Assembly (NCBI GenBank): GCA_002633005.1 | Contig: NMRA01001077.1 | Location: forward strand, 16,914 to 54,339 | Reading direction: 5' to 3' | Length of the DNA stretch: 37,426 nt | DNA from: Phoronis australis | Taxonomy: Eukaryota; Phoronida; Phoronidae | Shown here: piece after piece, positions 1 to 11,100 of the stretch | Layout: each line of letters starts with the position of its first letter | How positions within the stretch are numbered: position 1 is the first letter of the stretch | Position numbers and translations under genes: made by a program | The notes under the pieces: generated by a model | Told to the model about the DNA's origin: nothing | The model's database searches: none | The model's input: only the letters and a program-made list of their open reading frames with translations

Positions 1-34
1 TGATGATGTAATTTGTTTACTACAGAATAGTATG

Positions 35-256
35 GAACTTTCTAGAAGACTGAGGTCAGAACAGTGATGATGTAATTTGTTTACTACAGTATAGTGTGGA
101 ACTTTCTAGAAGACTGTAGCATGACAGTGATTGATGAAGTCTGGAATATTCTAGAGACTAGTACATGTTTGTAGAATGATTGGGTAGGTTCCAGAAAGTT
201 CTGGTATGTGCTTGAATTGATGAAAAGTTCCAGAAAAATGCATTAGGCTATAAATA
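35..256 (+). promoter_or_regulatory. Cluster of heat-shock elements upstream of a TATA box
   Basis: Perfect inverted GAA/TTC pentamer arrays occur at 35-47 (GAActTTCtaGAA), 99-111 (same) and 189-201 (TTCcaGAAagTTC). Partial ones are at 144-156 and 228-235. TATAAATA follows at 249-256. The spacing and order are those of a heat-shock factor-responsive promoter; function is inferred. Confidence 0.7.
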
Positions 257-276
257 AACAAGCACAGGTTTGTGTT

Positions 277-348
277 AGTCACTTGAGTCCAAGAAGATCA
301 AGTCACTTGAGTCCAAGAAGATCAAGTCAGTTGAGTCCAAGAAGATCA
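277..348 (+). repeat. 24-bp tandem repeat, 3 copies
   Basis: AGTCACTTGAGTCCAAGAAG plus ATCA is repeated at 277, 301 and 325, the third with one change. It sits just downstream of the TATA box, in the presumed leader of the LTR transcript. Confidence 0.9.
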
Positions 349-717
349 AGTTGGGAGATCAAGTAAGTTCAAGAAATTTAATCAGGAGAACTACAGTTGA
401 GTTGCAGTGAAGAGAATCAGCAGTTACAGCGATAGTCAATAGAGAGCCAGCTATAGAGACAGCAGGTTATTGAATTAACGAGTGTAACAGTTGCTGAACG
501 TGTCTCAGAAGTTCATCACAAGTCAAGGCTTCGCAGCACTGGCTGGAGCATAAACAGACATTACATCGGACGTTTTGTTTGAGTAGGCTTGTGAACGTAC
601 GGTCGGGATTAATAAAGGATTAACTCGAACCAGTCTTCAGTCAATCTTCGCACCGAAAGCTATTAGAACCGGTCTGTAACAACCTGCGCCCACCCACACA
701 CGGGGAAAAACGTGACA

Positions 718-1425
718 GAAGGTGGCTCACTATTTGTGACTTTGAAAGATATAACACTTAATTTCTTTTTGATGTGAAGGGTAGAAAAACAAAAACAACT
801 AGTTGCCAAAACTGCAAGAACAATTAAACGTTATCAATGCAACAGACATTACAAAAATTGATAAATGTGAGAACATGTAGCTTGTAAATACTCTGAGTCA
901 AAATGTCATTGTTACCTTATTCTTATACATGGAGATTATCAATGGCTATTCAATGGATGATGTCAATGACCATTCACTAAGTGCAGTCACTCGGTAGGTC
1001 ATTTGTTATTTTTTGAACGTGGTGGAATTAAAAAAGATTGAAAATCTGCCCGCATCGCTTTGTCAACATTTGCCATATTTGAGAAGTTAACGGGATAAAA
1101 ATTCCTTCTCTGTGTAACATTGACAAAAATTTCATTGCCGATATCATAAGATATATTTCGGCACTATTAAAAAGGCTATAAGTTCTGTTCGGACATTTTA
1201 CATGCAAACTTCCCTCTAGACCTTTGATTGTATATGGTATGAAAACTGTGCCATTTCTCACAACTTTTTTGGTAAGTTACACTGTCTTTAATAACAGAAG
1301 TTATCAACAAAAAGGAAAAAACCCTTTTCACTATGTTGCTACCATGGTCACATTTTTTTCTCACATTCTCTAAAATTCCCTGAACACAATTCATAACATT
1401 TGAAAAAAGTAACGACGATACTCAT
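718..1425. other. AT-rich intronic sequence, no feature seen
   Basis: Short open frames here have no family motif or splice context. It lies downstream of exon 13 in the host gene. Confidence 0.6.
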
Positions 1426-1955
1426 GACAGCGACATCCCGTTGCTTCCAACTAGCCCAAGAACAAGTTGAGAAGTTTACCCTGTAGCCAATATCTTACAA
1501 GACTGATTAACTCCATTCTGGCATTTCTGATTGGACGGCCTGCGCTCTTTCGCTCGATAATTGCTCTAATCTCCGATCAGATCGTATCTAGCCTGACTGG
1601 GCTGGGCTGATAAAAATGAAAGTTAAGTTATAACATATTATAGCATTTTTGAATTCCTCGTCAAATGCTGATTATGTTCCGTTTTTAAAACACCAAAAGC
1701 GTCCAACTACAACAGAATTTAAGACAATCTATTCTGTCCAAACGGATTACCAACGCGCTGGGTTTGACCGTGTTGTGAATACGCCTTCGGTAATAGCCTG
1801 CAACCACCATACATTTCCTTTGAAGATAATTGGCCTGCTTGTTATCATGTGGGACAAAAGACTGTGCTGGGCAGTTAACAAAAGAGCCAGATGTCATCGC
1901 ACGATCAGCACCAATCACGTCTGGAAAAGTTATTGATCGACAGAACGCTGTAATG
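1425..1955. repeat. Dispersed repeat, copy 1
   Basis: It matches 32070-32590 over most of its length (shared GATAATTGC, TCCTCGTCAAATGCTGAT, GACAATCTATTCTG) and 22400-22480 at its start. A hairpin-like CCAACT...AACAAGTTG core begins each copy. No coding capacity is recognised. Confidence 0.75.
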
Positions 1956-1970
1956 TGACATGAAATTTAC

Positions 1971-2194
1971 CTGTATTGAATATACCGTGAAAGGTTCCAG
2001 GTGGTGGAATGCAGTGTTGTTCGACGTGCTGGGCAGGTCTGATTGTGTCACGTTTATAGATGGTTGCCCTTCAGTCCATACGTTCACTCTATAGCCAGTG
2101 ATAATGCCATTGGGGTTCAAAGGTTGCGACCAAGTGACCAGTAGACTTGTGTCATTGATACTGATAGTGCCAACATGAGCAGGCATTGATGGAA
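1971..2194 (-). CDS. Exon 13: most of FN3 domain 5; frame continues beyond the window
   Basis: 224 nt, phase 1 to phase 0. The acceptor TTACATTACAG precedes TTCCATCA; the donor GTAAATTT follows TCAATACAG. The translation shows VPSMPAHVGTISINDTSL, LVTWSQPLNPNGIITGYRV and LEPFTVYSIQ. The G strand is missing, so a further exon is needed. None was found between 1 and 1970, so it lies outside. Putative N-glycosylation sites occur at NDT and NVT. Confidence 0.88.
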
Positions 2195-5100
2195 CTGTAA
2201 TGTAAGACACAAAGTTAGGTTAAAGTGCTTCGACCAATCTTTTGTAGTCTCCTAATAAAACTAAAATTGCCACTATGTTTGAAAGAAAAGAATGTTGATT
2301 GGAAAAGAAATCAGGACGATATGATAGCTATTGTAGTTTGCAAGAAAAAATTGTAAAAACGACAAAAATGTGTCAATGAGAATGCTTTTTCACAGTGAAG
2401 GAAGAACATTGATCTGCACCATACATTGCTAAATTTAATTTTTGTTCAACTTTTTTGACTGATAAGAGGAATACCAAGAACCAAGTAAGCAAAAACTAAC
2501 ACTGCCATCAGGGGACACAGTAGTCAAATTAAGGAAGAGTTCTTCAGGGTTGTAGTCAGATACAACCCAAACACAGGACGTCCGCAGAGTGGTGGAGATG
2601 GCAATAAACATTTTACAGCACAAAATTAACCAGACAAAGACCATTTTCCTATCACAACAGGAAACAGCACGTAACAACTTGTCAAGATGAGTCACTCTCA
2701 CTACTTTGATGGGGGAATTCAACTTATGCTCAGCCATAATGACAAAGAATTACGGGTCACTTTGCATGTCAGCTCGGAGCAAACTGACGATGGTTTTAGA
2801 TGGTTAAGTTTTATTTGTCCTGTTTACACGCAATTAGCATTTGTTTAGGAATATCAAGTCATTTTCTATGTAACTGTTTAAATCAGAACATTTGAGAAAA
2901 TTCTAGAAGGTTCCATCATATTACTAACTGACAAAGAACCATGGTTTCAAACAATCTAGAACGCTTGGACACATTTTGTACAATGACTGCATAGGTTCCA
3001 CAAAGTTACAAAACACAGAAAAGTTTCAGGGCATTAACATAAAAGACTAAATACTTACAAGGCATAAGTTAGTGGTTGTCAGTTACCACGCCAATACTAA
3101 TCGCCACATGTGGTGAACATATCCACTACCACAAGAAACTGTAGGAACACTGCATTTATCCACCTTCACTCTTATCAGGCTTCTATTGTGAGTCAGCATG
3201 CATGAATAATTGGCTGATAAGCCACCTATGGAACTACTTTTGGCTGAATGGGTGACCAGGCCATAAAATGATAATTAGCCAAGATGATTACTAATGCAAC
3301 AAAGAATAATGCCATAGCATCACCTAGCCTTGGTGGAAAGCTGTATTTCTATTGGCTCTAATAAACGCCTAGAAAAATTCATTTCACAGGGAGGGGACGC
3401 TCATTGTAGCCTACGGCAGTTGAAACCCGGTTTCCCAAACGGGAAAAATTGGAAGCTAGGATTCATCAAATTTCCGCTCTGTGACGTATCTGTAGCCTAT
3501 GACAGTCTTTCTACAAAATTGTGGTGCATTGCTATCAAACTCCGTTGTTAAATTACGATCATTTTTCAAAAAATTGTGCTGAAATCCTAGGGCAAAAACT
3601 TGCCGACTGATATGTCGCTGAATCGCGATCGTCAATAGGAAAACTTGGAATTCTTGAATAAAAATATAGTTTTGACTCAACAAATTACCTGAAATATTCC
3701 TTATGTTTTACAACTTTTAAAGTTCATGTGGAGTCCACATTAAATGCAATTAAGTCCAAATCTGCGCTACATCGTACCCCACAACACGAGAAAAATCTCT
3801 GGATGAACACACATGTTGTTGTCACGCGACGTTTGTTTTGAAGTTCGTCTGCGTATGAGAGTGAGTGCGTGTGCGGGTCATCGACGACAGACTTTTTTGT
3901 TACAAAAGGCGGAGGATTATGCAAGAAAATGGCGTTGACTAGATTGTTTTTCACTTAAACGGCTGCAACATGCAAGGTCAGAGTGCCGGTTAACTCACAG
4001 ATTTTGTGTGCACAGGCCGACAGTCGTTAGCTCTACCGTGGAGTGAAACATTAATATTCCAAGGCTCGATCTACATGTTGGGGACGAGGTGACGAGGTGA
4101 ACTACCCGGGCTGTGTGAAATTTCTGGGTCTAACAGAGACACTGACGAAGTGGTCAGCCAGCCCGCTGTATCAAGACTATAGTCAAAATCCAAATTCGTT
4201 TTATCGTGTCCCTGACATGCTAAAGTTTCTTAATGTTCGTACTTCAGGAACATAAGGATCCCGTGTTTTGTATTCATACGCGTACGCCGCAGATCACATC
4301 TCGGAAATTTCCGATTTGACGGATGACAATGAATGAGCACAATGAAATTAAACAACGTCGTTTTACAGCTTGTAAGATTCATAATAAACGTATTTTGAAT
4401 ATTGCAATGCATGTGTTCCAAAATCTAATAAATAACTTGGGTCCTATATTTTTGTATTCGTGCGCGCCGAATGAAAGTAATCGTGAGTGTTGCTGTGTTG
4501 CAAAATCTTATCCTGGGCCAATTTGAAAAAGTCAAAGTTGTACTCATATTTGTTTTCGCTCCTCTTTTCAAATACAACAGTAAAAACTACCTAAAACTCT
4601 CTCCATAAAAAGTACAGTCTTCTACGCTAGATTGTAATCAGCTGATCATATCCACATGAGCGAAGCCAATTATCCTCGCTCGTGACTCGATGAATAGAGC
4701 AGCTTGGCAGCATCCCGTTGATCGTGAGCCGAGCGCGACTCAGCCAAGGTGGATAAATACGGTCTAGTTCAATCTGCCAAACTCCACCGTTTACCCTTAT
4801 AGGCGGGGTTTGGGCCAATCTTATTTAGTGGGAATGTTTATAGCATGCAGATATTGAATGCACCAACGAGTCGGACATTTGTTGACTCAAGAGTTCATCA
4901 CAAGTCGAGGTTTTGAAGCAATTAGTAGTAGCATGAGAGATGAGCAGATATTACCAGTCGAGATCAATAAAGTGATTTAACTCAAACCAGTCTTTAGTCC
5001 ATCATCACACCAATAGCTATTACCAATAGTCAGTGATGAGATGTGCACACCAATAGCTATTACCAATAGTCAGTGATGAGATGTGCACACCAATCCTTGG

Positions 5101-8100
5101 CAAAATGTGACAGTCTGCTTATTTTTAGTGTGTATCGTACCATGTGTATGTACGAAAGTGCACAAAAAAATTTCGTGACATACCACGTCAAAACTTACCT
5201 GCTTGGTCAGTTGTGATGGTACTGGCATCCCCATAACTGGAACAGCCAATGACATTGCACACTTTAACAACTACTGAATAGTGTGTGTATGGTCGCCGTC
5301 CAATCACATTCATGTTAGTTGTGTCACTGCTGTAAATGGCCGATTCACTCCTTCTTACATCAGTTACCATGACTGTGTAATTGGTGAACTCTCCATTCAT
5401 ATCTTTACACAAGACTGCGTTCCATGACACTGTGAATTGCATGGCTTTGACATCACTTATAGTTGGTGATGTAATTCTGTGATCTGGAACTGGAAGATAT
5501 GTTACTATCATTAAATAACAAGGACAAGAAAACAAGAAACTAAGAAACCAACCACAACAAGAATAATAACAAGAATAAGAATAAGAATAAAAATAAAATG
5601 TAACGACGATAATAATAATACTTATAATAATAACAAAAACAATAATAATAATAAGAAGAAGAAGAACAACAAGAATAATTATAACAATAATTATAATAAG
5701 AATAATAATCAGAATAATAACAATTAGAAGAACAACAAGAATAAGAATATCAATAAGAAGAAAAAGCATAAGAATAATAAGAATAAGAATAGGGATGAGA
5801 ATGATTGACCGTTGGAGTACGTGCTCATAAATTTAAGATAATTTTGTTTTAAATACCCTTGTTCAATTAACGCTCACCCTCTGATTTTTGTGCTCCCAGG
5901 TTAAACGCTTTGGGTGGCAAATAGCATACTGAGAACAATGTTTCTCTGTTTGAAGTCAACTTAAGTCATACATTTATGCAGGATGATTTCTCAATAACAT
6001 TACAAAGTGAACTGACATTGTTTTACTTCACTGTTCCTCAACTCAACATCATTCACTTCTCATACAAACCTGTTGCTGACGTATGTCTCTGTATCAGCTG
6101 GTAGCTCCCTCCACCTTTAATTGTGAAAGCTCTGACTCTTATACTATAGTCAGCGTTCGACTCAAGTGATCCAAGAACCTTCTGAAATGTTCCCGCATTT
6201 GGTGTTTCACTAATATCATAACTGTCCTCGACTACGATGGTTGGGCAGGACAGTCTTTTCACCAACTTATGTTCAACTTGATATTTTGTGATGACACCAT
6301 TTGGAATATCTGGGAGGCTCCAGGATACTGTAATTGAGTTGGCACTCTGTAAAATAACTTCCAGATTTCCAACAGGGCCAGGTACTGAAATTATAAATTC
6401 ACACAATACAGTGTTCTTCAACAGGGCATGTACTTAAAGTGTGTATCAATTCATATATACAGTGTTCCTTGACAGGGGGTTGTGCATAAATTTTGTTTCA
6501 TATCATATCTACAGTGTTCCTTGACAGGGCCTTGTGTTCCTCGACAGGTCCTGGTACTCAAATTATGAATTAATTCATATACACAGGGTTCCTCATCAGA
6601 ACACATTACTGAAACTTTTAGTGTGAGATGCACATAAAATGATTTACGATAATTTCAAGATTATAACATATCTTAAAGCGAATGTGCACCAGGCAAAGCA
6701 TTCAAAATTTCATGTCTATATAGCCCTGCCCTGGTACTTACTATATCTGACATTTCAAACTCTGATCTCGTGTGAGTCACTTAATCATTATGAAAATGAC
6801 CAAGAGGAACATGGAGCTTTGAAATGCACCCACGACTGCACCGCAAACGATGTGCTCCTAGAAGAGTTTTTAGTCATAAAACTGGCCATTAGAGGGCACA
6901 GAATACAGTGAACCCATCTGAAAATGGGAAGCTGTCGTCGTTTCTCAAAGCTATTTGCCAAATTTCAGAAAATCCATCTCAAAATTTCAAAGATACAAAG
7001 GTAAACGTAAAAAAAAACAAATTCCATTAAGAACCAAAGTAGGAATACAATTGCAAGGGGCTGAGTTGATACAGCAGTACAAACAAAATAAAATATCACT
7101 CATTGAACAGAGCCGCCAGCGTGGTCAAGATAAGACAGCCACACTAAACCTTACAATGAGTAGCAGAAACTTAGACATTAAGCATCTGAAACAAAAAAAA
7201 ACATTTTAAAATAATATTTTGAAAAACAACTAATTTTCTGCTCTCTAACTCAGATCTGGACAGCCTTTCCATGGGCGCAGTTGTAGGGCCTACTCAAGCC
7301 ACAGAATTGTAACCTCTGTTTCACATGACAGCATGCATGTGCAGTTCTAGTCAGTAATTAACACACAATCCATAAGGAGCGCAGCATGGTCACAGAATAA
7401 TTAATACACAATCCATACAGAGCGCAGCATCGTCACAGAATAATTAATACACAATCCATACAGAGTGCAGCATGGTCACAGAATAAATAGTAAACAACCC
7501 ATACATAGCGCAGCATGGTCACAGAATAATTAATACACAATCCATACAGAGCGCAGCATGCCGTCACAGATCATACACACAGTTTATTGAGACATGAAAG
7601 CCAGAGGCCGATTTGATGCACAGTTAGCTCCTGTTGAGGTTTGAACAGCAATTGGCCGCGTGCAGCCTCATTCACTAGTCTGCAGGGGTACTAGTCCAGG
7701 CCCTTAACCCTAAAACATTTACACGTCGGATTAAAGCACCAAATTTGGCACACTAGTACTTTTTGACATGCTGAATCTCATGGGGGTCAATTGCCCAAAT
7801 TTTGAGGTCAAGGTCAAGGTCAAATCTCAAAAAACAAAATGGCCACTCAGTAACACAATCTATGGTTGCTTGAGGGATGATCACACATTTTAAGGCTAAG
7901 TAACAGTACTTTATTAACTACAAATCTATCATAATGACATCGCCATATCTTTTTCTCATAATATTAAGACTCCTCATTTGCATAATTCCAATATGGCCAC
8001 CAAACTTTAACCAACCAACTGCAATTTTAACAAATTCATTTATTTTGATCTGATGCAATTGGCCGCGTGCAGCCTCATTCACTAGTCTGCAGGGGTACAG

Positions 8101-11100
8101 GCTAGTATTATTTGTAAGTGTTTATAGCTTGTACAGTTTACATATACACTGCCAGGTGTCCTTGCAGTTCAGTTCTCTACATGCTCAGTCTCGATGCAAG
8201 AGTGTTCAGCTTTGCGTCTCTTTACAGAACTCATTAACATGTTGGCAGCAGTAGGATCGACTCAGGGAACTCAGTGAAATGCCGATCAAAGACAAGTACT
8301 GCTGAACTTTGTGAATTTGACTTGTTAATCGGTGACCTTGCGTACCATGGTATCGAAAATGGCGGAGAGCAGTTTAAGGTTACCACCACCGATCTGTCTG
8401 ACAAGTGCAAACTTAGCGGACGATTTCAAAAAGTGGAAACAACAGTTACAAGCTACAATTGTGCTCCATTGCGCCAGACCTGAGGTCATTGAAATGGCCA
8501 AACATTTCAAATACCCGGTAGATGCTCACAAAGAAGACCCAGTGAAGGTACTAGAACAATTGGAAGTTTAGTGTGCTCCTAAACAAAACAATGTCAAGCA
8601 AATATTTTGCTTTTAGCAAATCAAATATCAGGAGCCATTTGACAAATTTCTGAGTGAAATCCGCTCACGGGCAGAATGGTGCGATTTCAGAGATAGTAGC
8701 GACAGAATGATTAGAGACAAAATTGTTCTATCTGCACCGACCATGTTACAAGAAAGATTGCTCAGAGAAAACAATTTAACCTTGGTCCAATGTATCGACA
8801 CATGTCGCGCTTTTGAGACATCCATTCAAGGTGTGAGAGAGATCAGAGCAAAAACAGATCAAATTCAGAAAATCATCACTTCTACACGTAAACCTCTGCC
8901 ACGCACTGCTAAAACTAATGGTAGTAGTAATGATCGAATGATGTACTGTAAATTTTGCAGAAAAAACAACAAACCTGGAAAAAAGTTTTGTCCTGCATCA
9001 GGAGCAAAGTTTGGTCAAACTGCAAGAAAATTAATCATTTCAAAGCGAAAACAGTCTTCTGTGCCGTTTTGTCACTGTTAAAAACAAAGTCTCTGAAATT
9101 ACTCTGTTAGCATACTATGACAGCAGTCATAACGGTTTAGGCGCTGTGATCATGCAACATGATTACGGCGCGGAACACTATCTTCTGGCTTGGTATGCCC
9201 CGTGAGATCAAACAGCTCGTGGATGAATGCGAAACGTGCCAGATCATGAAAGCCTCAAACCCAAAGGAGACATCGAGACAATCATACAATGGAAATTGTG
9301 TATTGTGGGAAACCATCGGTCGACTTATTCGAGATCTCCGGTCGACACTATCTTGTTGTTGTCGACCATGCATCAAACTTCATTGAAGTCAATCTGCATA
9401 CATACTTGACATCTAAGTTTGTCATAAACTGTCTGAAGAAACATTTCCCACAATACGGTGTACCAACACGCATTGCGTCCGACCGCAGTACACAGTTCAC
9501 GGGTGATGAAATTCGTCTATTTGCTACGACCAGGGGAATGCACCATGGACATCAACGGAAGGCGGACTCTGGAGTTAAAATCATTAAGACGACATAAGAA
9601 ATGTGTCCAAGATGGTTCCGACCAATACCTTACATTATTGGAACTGCGTAACACAACGTGGCAAGAAACCAACCAAAGTCCGGCAAAAATGATATCGGTC
9701 GACAAACCATGTCGCATATTCCATCATTGGCAGTTATGCATGGTGATGGCAAATCCAATGTCAATGTGGGAAAGCAATGAAAATACGACGACCGTATTAA
9801 GTGTTCACAATATGATAGGCATGCTAAGGATTCAACTGTTCTTGATGAAGGTCAACCAGTGTGTTTTCAGCATACCAACAGAAAATATTGGGACAGCAGA
9901 GTAGTTGCCAAACAACTGAAGGATCACTCGTACCGTATTCGTAGTCACCTCTGAGCTGATTATGTCCGAAACCATCATCATATCCGATTGGACATAGAGC
10001 AATCCCCTAGAGCATTTCGAGGAACTGATCGCTCTAGGTATCCCGGAAACCGATGCGTGTGAAAATTCGACTACTACAGATGATACCAGTACTCACACTC
10101 GACCCTCTGGACAACATGAACCAGTTCGTTTCAAGGATTATGTTTAGATGTTTACCTTAATTTGTTGCAAGATTTTCTCGTTTCATGGACTGAATGAAAA
10201 CTGACATTACATGAGTTTTCTTCTTTTTAGAAAAGGGGATGTTTATAGCTAGTATAGTTTACATATACACTGCCAGGTGTCCTTGCACTTCAGTTCTCTG
10301 TATGCTAAGTGTCGATGTAAAAGTGTTTAGCTTTGTGTTCATAATTAAACTAGTTAGCAAATGATCGGTGTCTCTTTACACAACTCGTTAACAGTCAGCC
10401 AGGAGTGTGGATTCTGCAGGAGGAAGTTACATCTGAGAGTGTGAGAGATCCATCTAGTATCAACTGGAGGACATCAAGTCAAAGTAGCATGGACGCAAAA
10501 TGACCTGATCTTGAAATAAAATGTTATTTCAGTTCTAGCACAAGTAAGAAATTTTGCCACTCAACGAGTTTTTAGTTCAAAGTGTGCGAACTTGACTATT
10601 TGAGACGAATACGGACTTAAATGAACAAGCAATGTGATGTAGACGATTGCCAAGGTGTAAGCGACCAATCAAACAGACTCCAAGTGTAATGGGATGGCCT
10701 ACCTATTTCAATATATTCCAAAATATGGCTTGCCCATGAAATTGATTGATCAAGCTGTTAGTATAGAACATTATCACATGGAAATGGATGAACTTTGTAA
10801 TACACAAGCTCCATTAGATGACTTGTACATCCACAACTCTCAATGAGAATGAAATTGAGTTCCAAGCAGACTGTTATATATTTAAACTGACATTCCTCCA
10901 CATTTTGGTTGAAGGAAAGTGACTGGGTTTGAACAGTTATGAAACAGTTGTGTGTCAGCGAAATTGCTTGAATTGATATTCCGTGCACTCCACGGAGACC
11001 ATGTACTTCAACTAGAGTGAACTGTAGATTACAAATTAAATATTAATCCAATCAACAATGCATAATTACGCAATCAGTGCAAAAATTTCCCTCTCAGCAA

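Larger units (their letters stand above)
1..717 (+). mobile_element. LTR-like element with heat-shock-type promoter
   Basis: The segment begins TGATGATGTAATTTG (repeated at 65) and ends GTGACA. It holds a TATA box at 249-256, a 24-bp repeat three times at 277-348, and AATAAA at 611-616. Related sequence occurs at 2830-3090, 4860-5111 and 35320-35480, so it is dispersed. TG...CA ends, a promoter and a poly(A) signal point to an LTR. A CGCCCACCCACACACGGGG stretch before the end is reminiscent of a primer-binding site but is not proven. No coding part is attached. Confidence 0.65.
8119..10393 (+). mobile_element. Decayed Ty3/gypsy-type LTR retrotransposon, internally deleted
   Basis: It is about 2.3 kb, bounded by LTRs at 8119-8239 and 10240-10393 (TGTTTATAGC...TTAACA). 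A polypurine run AGAAAAGGGGA directly precedes the 3' LTR. Inside are gag, a few residues of RNase H, and integrase in broken frames; protease and nearly all of reverse transcriptase are missing. The 5-bp flanks are GTAAG and GTCAG, a possible diverged target duplication. It lies in the intron between host exons 10 and 11, same strand orientation opposite to the host gene. Confidence 0.88.

Noticed and set aside
5500-5769. Long minus-strand frame rich in I, V and L, looking like several membrane segments
   Set aside because: It is the translation of an AAT/AAG simple repeat in the intron before exon 12; the real exon starts at the acceptor at 5489.
7355-7570. CRISPR-like array because of regular 43-bp period
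   Set aside because: The units are contiguous without unique spacers, in animal DNA; this is a minisatellite.
9137-9376. Minus-strand frames across the integrase region
   Set aside because: They are shadows of the plus-strand integrase, which carries the recognisable motifs.
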